Positions 52,403 through 61,217 of a stretch of DNA of 64,000 nt are shown one piece after another. The stretch is from Acidobacteriota bacterium (GTDB lineage Bacteria > Acidobacteriota > Thermoanaerobaculia > Multivoradales > JBCCEF01). Each line of letters starts with the position of its first letter. Position 1 is the stretch's first letter. A model generated the notes under the pieces. The model made no database searches. It was given only the letters and a program-made list of their open reading frames with translations, and was not told the DNA's origin. The position numbers and the translations under genes are program-made. The stretch covers positions 1 through 64,000 of the forward strand of contig JBCCEF010000005.1 in the NCBI GenBank assembly GCA_039030395.1. The letters are read 5' to 3'.

Positions 52403-53923
52403 GTGAAGCAGGCGGTGGGAGCGGTCTTTCAGGGCTTTGTGGTCGACCCCACCGCCCCGGTGCCGCTCTACCGGCAGCTCCACGAGCTGCTGCGCGATGC
52501 CCTGCTCACCGGCGCCCTGCCGGCCGGAAGTCGCTTGCCGTCGAGCCGCGCCCTGGCGGAGGATCTCGGGTTGTCCCGCAACACCGTCTGCGCTGCCCTC
52601 GAGCGGCTGGTCGACGAGGGCTTCGTCGACAGCCGGGTGGGGGACGGCAGCTACGTCTCCGAGACCCTGGCCGATCTCGGAGCAGCCGGCGGCAAGGCCC
52701 TCGGTGAGGGCGAAATGGGCGACCGGGACGAGGGTTCCTCGGACGGATGTCTCGTCTCGAAGCGGTCCATTTCGCGCCGCGGTATGGCCATCACATCGAC
52801 GGCGCAGGGACCGGATCCGCTGCGCCCCAAGGCCTTCGCCGTCGGGGTGTCGGCTCTCGATGCCTTTCCCATCGGTACCTGGCGCCGCCTCCTCGGACGG
52901 CGCGCCCGGCAGATGGCGGCGGCGGATCTCGGCCACGGTTCGCCGGCCGGCGATCCCCGCCTGCGTCGCCTCCTGGTGCAGTACCTGACCACCGCCCGCG
53001 GGGTGCGCTGCTCACCGGAGCAGGTGTTGATTCTGCCGAGTGCCCAGCTCGGCCTGGATCTGGCGAGCCGGGTTTTGCTCGACCCGGGGGAGGCGGCCTG
53101 GATCGAAGAGCCCGGCTACCTCGGCGCCCGCGGTGCCCTGACGGCGGCCGGCGCGCGCCTGGTGCCGATACCGGTGGACGACGACGGACTGCAGGTCGCC
53201 CGCGGTGAGGAACTGTGCGTGGCTGCGCGCGTTGCCTATGTCACCCCCTCGCACCAGTTTCCCCTCGGGGCCTCGATGAGTCTCGAGCGGCGCCTGCGCC
53301 TGCTGGCCTGGGCGGAGGAACACGGTGCCTGGATCCTCGAGGACGATTACGACAGCGAGTTCCGCTACGACGGCAAGGCCGCTCAGGCCCTCCAGGGGCT
53401 CGACCGGGCGGGTTCGGTGCTCTATTTGGGAACCCTCTCCAAGGTGCTTTTTCCAGCCCTTCGGCTGGCCTACCTGGTGGTGCCGCGGGAACTCGTGGAA
53501 CCGTTCCGCCGGGCCCGCTTTCTGCTCGACGGTCACGTCGCGCCGAGCACCCAGGGAGCGCTGGCGGACTTCATGGAGGCGGGGCACTTCACCGGCCACC
53601 TGCGCCGTATGCGGTCGCTCTACCGGGAGCGGCGAGACGTGCTGCTCGGCGAAGTGGGGCGGCGGTTCGGCGATCTGTTTCGCTTCCCCGGCGTCGAAAC
53701 CGGGATGCACGTTTCCGCCCGCTTGCGCCACGGTGACGACCGCCGCATCGCCGTCCGCGCCGAAGAGCACGACCTCGATCTGGCGCCCCTGTCGCGCTAT
53801 TTCCTCGGCGACGACCCACAGCATGGGGTGGCTTTCGGCTATGCCCACGTGCCGCCGGAGGAGATTGTCGCCGCATGCGGCCGCCTGGAGGCCGTCCTGA
53901 CGGCGGAGGGCCTGCTGCCCTGA
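52403..53923 (+). CDS. MocR/PdxR-family transcriptional regulator
   Basis: A 506-residue fusion of an N-terminal GntR winged helix (PLYRQLHELLRDALLTGALPAGSRLPSSRALAEDLGLSRNT, broken here by length only in naming) and a class I aminotransferase-like domain. The domain has the PLP lysine in LGTLSKVLFPALRLAY and ILEDDYDSEFRY. Family members sense PLP or amino acids such as GABA or taurine and activate a divergent or adjacent gene. Likely targets are the flanking GNAT-fusion or DinB genes. GTG start with GGAGG upstream. Confidence 0.9.
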   Translation: MKQAVGAVFQGFVVDPTAPVPLYRQLHELLRDALLTGALPAGSRLPSSRALAEDLGLSRNTVCAALERLVDEGFVDSRVGDGSYVSETLADLGAAGGKALGEGEMGDRDEGSSDGCLVSKRSISRRGMAITSTAQGPDPLRPKAFAVGVSALDAFPIGTWRRLLGRRARQMAAADLGHGSPAGDPRLRRLLVQYLTTARGVRCSPEQVLILPSAQLGLDLASRVLLDPGEAAWIEEPGYLGARGALTAAGARLVPIPVDDDGLQVARGEELCVAARVAYVTPSHQFPLGASMSLERRLRLLAWAEEHGAWILEDDYDSEFRYDGKAAQALQGLDRAGSVLYLGTLSKVLFPALRLAYLVVPRELVEPFRRARFLLDGHVAPSTQGALADFMEAGHFTGHLRRMRSLYRERRDVLLGEVGRRFGDLFRFPGVETGMHVSARLRHGDDRRIAVRAEEHDLDLAPLSRYFLGDDPQHGVAFGYAHVPPEEIVAACGRLEAVLTAEGLLP

Positions 53924-53996
53924 ACGCCGTCGGCCTTCGCCCGGTCTGAAAACTCACCCGTTCTGACTTCGCCGTTCTTGCTAGGGAGCTCTCGCC

Positions 53997-54977
53997 ATGA
54001 CCGATCGTCCCGGCATTCGCCGCGCTTGCCCCGAAGACCTGCCGGAGCTGCTCGACCTGTGCGCCGACCATGCCGCCTACGAGCGCCAGGGATTCACCCG
54101 CGGCGATCAACTCGAATGCTGGCCGGCGATGCTGTTTGAGGAGTCCGGATCGCTCAATTGTTGGGTGGTGGAGAACCAGCCGGGTCGTTCGGAGAAGCTC
54201 CTGGGCTTCGCCTCCTGCTCGCTGGAGGCAGCCACCTGGTCCGCCAGTCAGTACGTCCATCTCGACTGCATCTACCTTCGCCCGGAGGCGCGCGGCGATG
54301 GCGTTGGCCTCGATTTGATGCGGCGGGTGGTGCGCCATGCCCTCGACTTGGGTTGTACCCAGGTGCAGTGGCAAACGCCGGTGTGGAACCAGCGGGCGGC
54401 GCGCTTCTACTACCGCCTCGGCGCGGTGGCGCAGCACAAGCTGCGCTTCGCTCTGCCGGCGGACGCCTGCCGCCAACTGGTGGCGGGCGACTTGCCCGCG
54501 GCGCAGTCGGCGCCGGTTGCCGGCGGCTACGCCCCCCGGCCGGTGACGCCGTTGGGAGTGGATCTGTGGGAAGGATGGTCGATCAAGCTCTACAGCCTGT
54601 CCGCGGACGGCTCACCGGCACCTGACGAGCAAGTCGAAGAAGCCCGTCGCCGGGTGCGGTCCACCTTGCCGGAAGGCGCTCAGGACGACGGCCGCTTCGG
54701 TATGGCCTTCGCCCTCCTCCACGCCGGCACCGAGGCCAACTGGCTGCTGGTGGACTGGTGGACCGAAGGCGGCATCCTCCGCCAGCGGCTGCTGGCGGCG
54801 CCCCTCGATCGGCCGCTGGAGTACCAAGCGGTGCACAACGCCGACCTCCACGCCTGCGTGTGGGAGATGGCGGTCATCGACCACGAACGCCGCGCCTGGG
54901 TGGAAACGGTGATGGCCAACCCCGACGGGCCGGATTTCGGGGCCTACTTGGGGCGGGTGATGGAGACGGCGGTGTAA
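53997..54977 (+). CDS. GNAT acetyltransferase fused to an unrecognised C-terminal domain
   Basis: A 326-residue protein. Residues 1-160 are a GNAT fold: CIYLRPEARGDGVGLDLMRRVVRHA is the acetyl-CoA motif and PVWNQRAARFYYRLGAV is typical of the end of the fold. Residues 175-326 form a second domain (LLVDWWTEGGILRQRLLAAPL, LHACVWEMAVIDHERRAWVE) with many Trp and charged residues that I cannot assign. It lies 73 nt behind the MocR-type regulator and has AGGGAG before the ATG. Substrate unknown. Confidence 0.78.
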   Translation: MTDRPGIRRACPEDLPELLDLCADHAAYERQGFTRGDQLECWPAMLFEESGSLNCWVVENQPGRSEKLLGFASCSLEAATWSASQYVHLDCIYLRPEARGDGVGLDLMRRVVRHALDLGCTQVQWQTPVWNQRAARFYYRLGAVAQHKLRFALPADACRQLVAGDLPAAQSAPVAGGYAPRPVTPLGVDLWEGWSIKLYSLSADGSPAPDEQVEEARRRVRSTLPEGAQDDGRFGMAFALLHAGTEANWLLVDWWTEGGILRQRLLAAPLDRPLEYQAVHNADLHACVWEMAVIDHERRAWVETVMANPDGPDFGAYLGRVMETAV

Positions 54978-54986
54978 CGACTAGCC

Positions 54987-55430
54987 CTAGTCTGCAAGGC
55001 GGATCGCCGCCCGGTGTAGCTCGTCAGCGATGCCTTCGAGGTCTGCGAGATGTCGGGTGACGATGCCGAAGAGTTCTTCGGGAGTCAGGTCGTCGTAATG
55101 GTGAACGAGGCGGTTGCGAAATCCACCCATCCGGACAAACTGGGTGACCATTTTGGAGTCCGCCACGAGCCCACGCTCTCCAGCGAGCTTTCCGGTCTCC
55201 CGGTATTGCAATTTGCCAAGGCCGTGGGCTCTAGCGAGGAGATGCTTTGCCGTATCGAACAGGGCTTCGATCGATCGCCGCAGGAGGGCATCGGCGGCAA
55301 AGATATTCCGGCGGTCGGCCGCGAAGACCTGAAAGGACTCCGATGGAAGAGTGCGTAGATCGACCACCGCCTGGCGGACGATCGAGAGCCGGTCGAGCAC
55401 GATCTTTAGATCGACCTCCGTCTTGGTCAT
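54987..55430 (-). CDS. hepT: HepT-type toxin (HEPN RNase, DUF86)
   Basis: A 147-residue helical protein. The HEPN motif RX4HXY is intact at R105, H110 and Y112 (FRNRLVHHYDD), as in HepT toxins whose Tyr is AMPylated by the partner. The start overlaps the stop of the nucleotidyltransferase gene (ATGA), the standard HepT/MntA order. Expected to cleave RNA when unmodified. Confidence 0.9.
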   Translation of the reverse strand: MTKTEVDLKIVLDRLSIVRQAVVDLRTLPSESFQVFAADRRNIFAADALLRRSIEALFDTAKHLLARAHGLGKLQYRETGKLAGERGLVADSKMVTQFVRMGGFRNRLVHHYDDLTPEELFGIVTRHLADLEGIADELHRAAIRLAD

Positions 55431-55837
55431 GTCACACCGACCCCGTGAACCTCACGCTCGATCCACTTCTGCATGCGTTCCGCTTCTTCCGCCATCCTCA
55501 TCACTTTGAGTTCCCAAAGGTCCGCTCGCGTGCTGTCGCCGGTGCCGATGCGGTGGCCCTGGATCGCCCGCCACTGAAAGAGAGCGTCGACTCGCTGTAG
55601 GGCCACCACATCGACCTCCAAGGGCGCGAAGCGCTCCTCGAAAGCTACCTGGAGGTCCGACAGCTTGAGGACATCGAACGCATGGTCGAGGAAAACCACA
55701 CCAAGGTCCAAATCGGAACCCTCGGCAGAAACCGTTCCGCTCTCGAGGATCCGCAGTCCGTCGTCGGCCCGCGAACCGAACAGGTAGACAGCGAGCAATC
55801 CGTGCTCGCGGCAGAACGCGTCGAGGGGAAAGTCCAT
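55427..55837 (-). CDS. mntA: MntA-type antitoxin nucleotidyltransferase
   Basis: A 136-residue minimal nucleotidyltransferase. The motif begins with YLFGSRADDG (G21, S22) and ends with SDLDLGVV (D42, D44), and the third Asp is in LEVDVVAL (D76). The gap between GS and DxD is 19 residues, longer than the common 10. Family members add AMP to the Tyr of HepT. The ATG has TAGAAT 6 nt upstream. Confidence 0.88.
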   Translation of the reverse strand: MDFPLDAFCREHGLLAVYLFGSRADDGLRILESGTVSAEGSDLDLGVVFLDHAFDVLKLSDLQVAFEERFAPLEVDVVALQRVDALFQWRAIQGHRIGTGDSTRADLWELKVMRMAEEAERMQKWIEREVHGVGVT

Positions 55838-55843
55838 GGCCGG

Positions 55844-55849
55844 ATTCTA
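55844..55849 (-). promoter_or_regulatory. Putative -10 of leaderless mntA-hepT transcript
   Basis: TAGAAT on the - strand lies 6 nt before ATG 55837; no ribosome site between. Confidence 0.4.
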
Positions 55850-55913
55850 CCCGCGGTCCTTCAGGTGCGGGCCGATACACTCTGAGCTTCGAACGAAATC
55901 GCCAGGAGGCCGT

Positions 55914-56405
55914 ATGCTGCCAACTCGACCAGCGAGCCGTTCTCTCACCTGCCGGAGCGCTCTACTTCTGTTTCTGGTGGCGGGGCTCGGTGTCGCTCTT
56001 GCCGCCGAGGACGAGGCCGAGAGAGTCCGGGCGGATGTGGTGTCCGTGGAGGTCTCCGGTGAGCCGGGTGGGTACCGTTTCGCGGTGGGCGTCGCCAGCC
56101 CGGACACTGGCTGCGAGCAGTACGCCGATGGGTGGGAGGTGGTGAGCGCCGAGGGCGAGTTGATCCATCGCCGCGTGCTGGCCCATAGCCACATCCATGA
56201 GCAGCCCTTCGTGCGGAGCGGCGGACCGCTGGAGATCGCGCCGGACGAGATGGTGTGGGTGCGCGCCCACATGCACCCGACGGGCTACGGCGGAAAAGCT
56301 TGGCGGGGATCCGTGGAGAAGGGCTTCGAACCAGCCGATCCACCGGCGGATTTCGCGGCCTGCCTGGCCGAGGAGCCGCCTCTAACCACGGATTGTCCCG
56401 GCTAG
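55914..56405 (+). CDS. Small secreted protein of unknown function
   Basis: A 163-residue protein with a signal peptide (SALLLFLVAGLGVALA). The mature part is a beta-rich domain (VVSVEVSGEPGGYRFAVGVA) with GCEQYADGWEVV and a His-rich middle (VLAHSHIHEQPF, VRAHMHPTGYGG) that could bind metal. I do not recognise a family. ATG 55914 has an AGGAGG site 5 nt away. The stop codon shares CTAG with the stop of the convergent pepT gene. Confidence 0.7.
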   Translation: MLPTRPASRSLTCRSALLLFLVAGLGVALAAEDEAERVRADVVSVEVSGEPGGYRFAVGVASPDTGCEQYADGWEVVSAEGELIHRRVLAHSHIHEQPFVRSGGPLEIAPDEMVWVRAHMHPTGYGGKAWRGSVEKGFEPADPPADFAACLAEEPPLTTDCPG

Positions 56406-57667
56406 CCCTCCGTCCACCGCCGCGCCAGGTGCACCAGCGTCTCCGACGCCTGGGCCAGCGCGGAGGCGGCGATCCACTCGCGGCGGCTGTGGAAGAGCTG
56501 GCCGCCGGCGTAGAGGTTGGCCGTGGGGTGGCCCTGGGCGGTGAGGTGGCTGCCGTCGGTGCCGCCACGGATGGCTCGGCGGAGGACCGGCAACCCGGTA
56601 TCTTCGATGGCCGCGGTAGCGCGCTCCACGACCTGCGGATGCTGCCGCAGGATGTCGCGCATGTTCTGGTAGGTGTGGCTCGCGGTCACCTCGACCTTCG
56701 CTCCCGGATAGCGTTTCTCAAAGTCGGCGGCCAGGTTTTTCAGCCACGCGATCCGCCGTTCGTTTTCGGCCTGCTCGAAATCTCGCACAATCAGCCGCAG
56801 GGAGGCGTTTTCGTGATCCCCCTGGATGTGCCCGAGGTGGTAGAAGCCCTCACGGCCCTCGGTGCGCTCCGGCGATTCCTCCGCCGGCAGCTCGGCGGCG
56901 AAGCGGCCGGCGAGGCGGGCGGCGTTGATCATCTTGTCCTTGGCGTAGCCCGGGTGGACGCCGACCCCCTGGAGGGCGATCTCCACCCGCCAGGCGTCGA
57001 AACACTCGTCCTCCAGCTCGCCGGGCAGACTGCCGTCCACCGTGTAGCCGTAGCGCGGGAGTCGGTCGAGATCGATCCCGAGGGCGCCGCGGCCGATCTC
57101 TTCGTCGCTGGTGAAGACGATGCGGATCTCGCCGTGGGGCAGATTCGGGAAACGCTGGAAGGCCGCCACGGCGGCCATGATCTCGGCCAGCCCGGCCTTG
57201 TCGTCGGCGCCCAACAGGGTGCGGCCGGAGGCGGTGATGATCGTCTCGCCGTCGAACTGGGCGAGGGTCGGGGAGTCCTCGACGGTGAGGGTCAGCTCCG
57301 GATCGTCGGCGAAGGTGATCGGCGAGCTGTCCCATTCCGTGTGCAGCACCGGCCGAACGCCGTCGCCGGGTTGGTCCGGCGAGGTGTCGACGTGGGCGAG
57401 GAGCGCGAAGGGGTCGGCTTTCTCGTCACCGGACCGGGCCGGCAGGGTGGCGTAGACGAAACCCTTCTCGACCAGGTCGACGTGCTCCACGCCGAGCTGG
57501 CGTAGCTCATCCGCCAGCAGCCGCAGCAGATTCATCTGCCGTGCCGTGGACGGCACGGAATCCGACTCCGGGTCCGACGTGGTGTGCACCTGCACGTAGC
57601 GCAGGAAGCGTTCGAGGGATTCCCTGGCCAGCAGCTCTCGCACTTCGGTCGCGAGGGTTGCGCTCAT
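56402..57667 (-). CDS. pepT: Tripeptide aminopeptidase T
   Basis: A 421-residue M20 metallopeptidase. Zinc ligands and catalytic residues are in FALLAHVDTSPD, LLGADDKAGLAEI, FTSDEEIGRGA and VDGSLPGELE, with the C-terminal RGGTDGSHLTAQGHPTANLYAGG; the lid-domain GVGVHPGYAKDKMINA matches PepT. It releases the N-terminal residue from tripeptides in the cytoplasm. The long open frame back to 57946 is excluded because ATG 57667 overlaps the upstream GNAT stop (ATGA). Confidence 0.94.
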   Translation of the reverse strand: MSATLATEVRELLARESLERFLRYVQVHTTSDPESDSVPSTARQMNLLRLLADELRQLGVEHVDLVEKGFVYATLPARSGDEKADPFALLAHVDTSPDQPGDGVRPVLHTEWDSSPITFADDPELTLTVEDSPTLAQFDGETIITASGRTLLGADDKAGLAEIMAAVAAFQRFPNLPHGEIRIVFTSDEEIGRGALGIDLDRLPRYGYTVDGSLPGELEDECFDAWRVEIALQGVGVHPGYAKDKMINAARLAGRFAAELPAEESPERTEGREGFYHLGHIQGDHENASLRLIVRDFEQAENERRIAWLKNLAADFEKRYPGAKVEVTASHTYQNMRDILRQHPQVVERATAAIEDTGLPVLRRAIRGGTDGSHLTAQGHPTANLYAGGQLFHSRREWIAASALAQASETLVHLARRWTEG

Positions 57668-58461
57668 TCGTCGGGCATCCCGACGTACACCTCCAGGTCG
57701 CACACCGTTTCGAAGCCCAGGCCCTCGTAGAGAGCGACGGCCATCGGAGTCGATTGCAGGGTGGCGTAGCGGTAGCCGAGGCTCTTCGCCTCGGTCAGCA
57801 CGAAGCGCGAGATCGCCGCCGCGTACCCCTTGCGGCGCTCCTCCGGCAGGGTGGAGACGTTGTACACGCCGGCCACGCCGGCGCCTTCGAAGAGCGAGGC
57901 GGTGGCCACCGGCTCGCCTTCGACTAACGCCACGTAGTGATGCCACGGAGGGGCTACGCCGAGGGCGCGGAACAGCTCCAGGAACGGCCCGGTGGCGAAG
58001 TCCGGAAATTCAAAGCCGACGCCGCCCACCACGCACCAGGCTTCGAGCAGCTCGTCGTCGTCCACCCGCAAGACCGAGACGCCTTCCGGCAGGCCGTCCG
58101 GGTCCTCGAAACTCTTGAGGTCTCGCGCCATGCCCGGCAGGTTGCCGCCGGGCATCAGGCCGCGCTCCTGGAGGCGGTCGGCCAGGTCCGTCGGCCGGGC
58201 GCTCGGTCCGACCCACCACATCAGCGGGCGGTGGGAGCGCTCCAGGATGGCGTCAATCGCCTCGTCGGGGGCTCCGTCGTCGATGCGCGCCCGGGAAATG
58301 TTGTTGAATAGCGGGTAGGGCACCGGGCAGACGGTCTGCAGGATCTGGCCGTCGTCGATCAGTTCCAGGCCGTGCCACTGGTTCCAGGTGCGCACGAAGT
58401 GCGCCATGTTCTCTTCCACCGCCGAGCGCAGGGCATCGCGGTCGAGGGATCGTTCGCTCAT
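57664..58461 (-). CDS. GNAT-family N-acetyltransferase (two-domain)
   Basis: A 265-residue protein. The N-terminal half (LFNNISRARIDDGAPDEAID, PLMWWVGPSARPTDLADRL) is a degenerate GNAT-like lobe, and the C-terminal half has the active fold, with YNVSTLPEERRKGYAAAISRFVL as the acetyl-CoA motif and VALYEGLGFETVCDLEVYVG at the end. Substrate unknown. ATG 58461 fits the fold; upstream sequence is Pro-rich and not conserved-looking. Upstream partner of pepT in a two-gene unit, 25 nt after the hydroxylase gene. Confidence 0.87.
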   Translation of the reverse strand: MSERSLDRDALRSAVEENMAHFVRTWNQWHGLELIDDGQILQTVCPVPYPLFNNISRARIDDGAPDEAIDAILERSHRPLMWWVGPSARPTDLADRLQERGLMPGGNLPGMARDLKSFEDPDGLPEGVSVLRVDDDELLEAWCVVGGVGFEFPDFATGPFLELFRALGVAPPWHHYVALVEGEPVATASLFEGAGVAGVYNVSTLPEERRKGYAAAISRFVLTEAKSLGYRYATLQSTPMAVALYEGLGFETVCDLEVYVGMPDE

Positions 58462-58486
58462 CGGTTGCTCCGGCCGCCGAGGCGGC

Positions 58487-61060
58487 TCAGCGGGTGGTGA
58501 GGGAGTCCGCGTCCTTCTTGGAGAGGGCTTCTTCGCGGGTGGACATGGTGCCGGTGGCGCCGCGGATCTTCGAGCGCCGATCGGAATTGAAGTCATTGGT
58601 CGCCCGTCCGTCGCCGCCGTCCGCCGGGGTGGGGATGTCTAGAGTTTCGCCGTAGTCGATGGCCGGGAAAGGCGACGGGCCGAAGCGGGCGTTTTTGCCG
58701 CGCGCCTTGTCTTGGAGCGCCTTCAAGACCATGTGCGGATGAATCGGCACCTGATCCACCCGCACGCCGACGGCGTCGTAGATGGCGTTGGCGACCGCCG
58801 GCATCACCGGCAGCAGCGGCCCCTGGCCGACCTCCTTGGCGCCGAAGGGGCCTTCCGGTTCTGGCTCTTCGATCAGGTAGCTGGTGATCGGCGGCATGTC
58901 CTGGAAGGTCGGACTCTTGTATTCAAGGAGCGACGGCATCTTGTGAACCAAGGCGTTGGAGCGGCGCTTCGGCAGCCGCCGGAAGACCTGCTCTTCCATC
59001 ATCACCTCGCCCAGACCCATGTAGACACCGCCTTCGAGCTGGCCCATCACCAGCACCGGGTTGATCGAGCGGCCGATGTCGTGGGCCATCCAGATGTGCT
59101 CCGGCCGCCACACGCCGGTTTCCGGATCGACCTCCACCTCGATCACCGCGGCGGAGTAGGAGTAGGCCGGCGAGGGTCCGACGCCGGCGCCGCGGTACTT
59201 GCCCGGCGAGCGCGGCGGAATATACGAGCCGGTGGTCGCCAAGGTGCCGCAGGCCGCTTCGGCGATGATCACCGCTTCCTGCCAGTCGACACCGGTTTCG
59301 GCGTCCGCCGCATCGAACACCCGGCGGCCGGAGAACAGCAGCCGCTCGGCGGGCACTTCCAGCCTTTCGCCGACGGCCTTGGCGATGATCGTCCGGGCGC
59401 GCTCGGCGGCCTCGACGGCGGCGTTGCCCATCATCAAGGTGACCCGCGAGGAATAGCTGCCGAGGTCCACCGGCGTCAGATCCGTGTCGGCGACGCACAG
59501 GCGGATGTCTTTCAGGTCCACCCCCAACACTTCCGCGACGAGGGCCGCCAGCACGCTGTCGGAACCTTGGCCGATTTCCGACTCGCCGCAGAACACGGCG
59601 ACGTTGCCGGAACGGTCGAGCTTGATCATGACCCCGGACTGGGGCATGTGGTTCCAGTAGATCGGCAGGCCGGCGCCGCACAGGTACGAGCCGCAGGCGA
59701 GGCCCAGGCCGCGGCCCTCCGGCAACTTGCCGTAGCGCTCCCGCCAGCCGCTGCCCTCGACCACCGCCTCGATACAGCGGCCGAGGCCGGTGGTGGTCAC
59801 TCTCAACCAGTTGGCGGTTACCGTGTCCGGCGGCAGCAGGTTCTTGAGGCGCAGGTCCGCCGGATCGATCCCCAGTTGGTGCGCCGCTTTGTCGAGGTGG
59901 ACCTCGAAGCCGAAGCGCGGCTGCGGCGTGCCGTGTCCGCGCTTGGGTCCGCAGGGCGGTTTGTTGGTGAACACCCGCAGGCCGTCGAAGCGGTACTTGG
60001 GCAGCTCGTAGGTGACCGTCTGAAGGGCGCCGGTGTAATAAGTGGAGGCCACCCCATAGCTGCCGTAGGCACCGCCGTCCAATGCCGTGCGCAGATGCTG
60101 GGCGGTCATCGAGCCGTCCTTTTTGAAGCCGGTCTTCACATGCATGCGCACCGGGTGGCGCCCGCGGTGACAGTAGAAGACTTCTTCCCGGGTGAGGGTC
60201 ACCTTCACCGGCCGGCCGAGCTTCAATGCCATCTTGCCGGCGGCGATCTCGTGGTTGAAAGGATCGCTCTTGCCGCCGAAGCCTCCGCCGTTGGGGGTGG
60301 CGACCACCCGAATGCGCGATGCCGGCACCTTCAGCACTTTGGCCAGGGAGCGGTGCAGGTAGTGGGGGGTCTGGCTGGAGGAGTAGACGGTCAGGCGGTC
60401 GTCGTCCTCGGGCACCGCCACGGTGGCGTGCTGCTCCATCGGCAGGTGGGTGTTGCCCTCGTAGTAAAAGTCGTCCTCGAGCACCAGATCCGCTTCTTCG
60501 AAGCCGCCCTCCACGTTGCCGAAGCGCATCGAGACCTTCTTGTGGACATTGCCTTCGTCGCCGTAGTCGTGGATACGCGGCTCCGGGATCTCCAGGGCTT
60601 CGTCGATAGAGGACACCGTTTCCAGCGGCTCGTAGGCCACCTTTACCGCCAGCGCCGCCTGCCAGGCGGCGTCCTCGGTGGCCGCCGCCACGGCCGCCAC
60701 CGGATCGCCGACAAAGCGCACCTTGTCCGGGCACAGGGCGTGTTCGTCCTGGGACACCGGCAGAATGCCGAAGGTGTCCGGCATGTCGGCGCCGGTCAGA
60801 CTTCCCAGAAAGCCGGGCACCGCTTCGGCCTCGGAGAAATCGATTCTGGAGATCACGCCGTGCGGTACGGTGCTGCGCACCAGCCGCATGTACACCATGC
60901 GCGGAAAGTCTAGATCGTCCGCAAAGCGCGTCTGGCCGGTGACCTTCGACCGGCCGTCCACCCGCCGGAAAGGCTTGCCGACGAGGTCGAGATCGCGCCC
61001 CAGGCGTTCCGTATCGTCCGGTGCCTTCGCCGGTGGATCTTTGCGAATCGGTTCAGCCAT
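58487..61060 (-). CDS. Xanthine-dehydrogenase-family molybdopterin-binding subunit
   Basis: An 857-residue large subunit, slightly longer than usual, with a charged C-terminal tail. The N-terminal a/b hammerhead has GKPFRRVDGRSKVTGQTRFADDL; molybdopterin-binding parts include TPNGGGFGGKSDPFNHEIAA, FCGESEIGQGSDSVLAAL and the catalytic Glu in GPFGAKEVGQGPLLPV. It resembles 4-hydroxybenzoyl-CoA reductase and related hydroxylases more than true xanthine dehydrogenase. The FAD and 2Fe-2S subunits are not in this window and the next gene upstream is unrelated, so electron-transfer partners must come from elsewhere. XdhC and MocA at 29-30.6 kb probably mature it. Confidence 0.9.
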   Translation of the reverse strand: MAEPIRKDPPAKAPDDTERLGRDLDLVGKPFRRVDGRSKVTGQTRFADDLDFPRMVYMRLVRSTVPHGVISRIDFSEAEAVPGFLGSLTGADMPDTFGILPVSQDEHALCPDKVRFVGDPVAAVAAATEDAAWQAALAVKVAYEPLETVSSIDEALEIPEPRIHDYGDEGNVHKKVSMRFGNVEGGFEEADLVLEDDFYYEGNTHLPMEQHATVAVPEDDDRLTVYSSSQTPHYLHRSLAKVLKVPASRIRVVATPNGGGFGGKSDPFNHEIAAGKMALKLGRPVKVTLTREEVFYCHRGRHPVRMHVKTGFKKDGSMTAQHLRTALDGGAYGSYGVASTYYTGALQTVTYELPKYRFDGLRVFTNKPPCGPKRGHGTPQPRFGFEVHLDKAAHQLGIDPADLRLKNLLPPDTVTANWLRVTTTGLGRCIEAVVEGSGWRERYGKLPEGRGLGLACGSYLCGAGLPIYWNHMPQSGVMIKLDRSGNVAVFCGESEIGQGSDSVLAALVAEVLGVDLKDIRLCVADTDLTPVDLGSYSSRVTLMMGNAAVEAAERARTIIAKAVGERLEVPAERLLFSGRRVFDAADAETGVDWQEAVIIAEAACGTLATTGSYIPPRSPGKYRGAGVGPSPAYSYSAAVIEVEVDPETGVWRPEHIWMAHDIGRSINPVLVMGQLEGGVYMGLGEVMMEEQVFRRLPKRRSNALVHKMPSLLEYKSPTFQDMPPITSYLIEEPEPEGPFGAKEVGQGPLLPVMPAVANAIYDAVGVRVDQVPIHPHMVLKALQDKARGKNARFGPSPFPAIDYGETLDIPTPADGGDGRATNDFNSDRRSKIRGATGTMSTREEALSKKDADSLTTR

Positions 61061-61217
61061 CGGGTGCCCCTCGAAAGCCGGCCGTTCAGCCGGTTCTCTC
61101 CTTCAGTCGTTTCCCAATGCACGGCCGCTCCGGGATATCGGGGCGGCGAAGTGCGGCGCCTCCGGGCAATTTCGCACGCCGCCGGGAGGCTGTCAAGGAT
61201 GGACCGGAGGGTCTTCC

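Noticed and set aside
58712-60913. A 733-codon + strand open frame
   Set aside because: It lies wholly antisense to the molybdenum hydroxylase gene, is His/Gly/Arg-rich without family motifs, and reflects GC-biased third positions.
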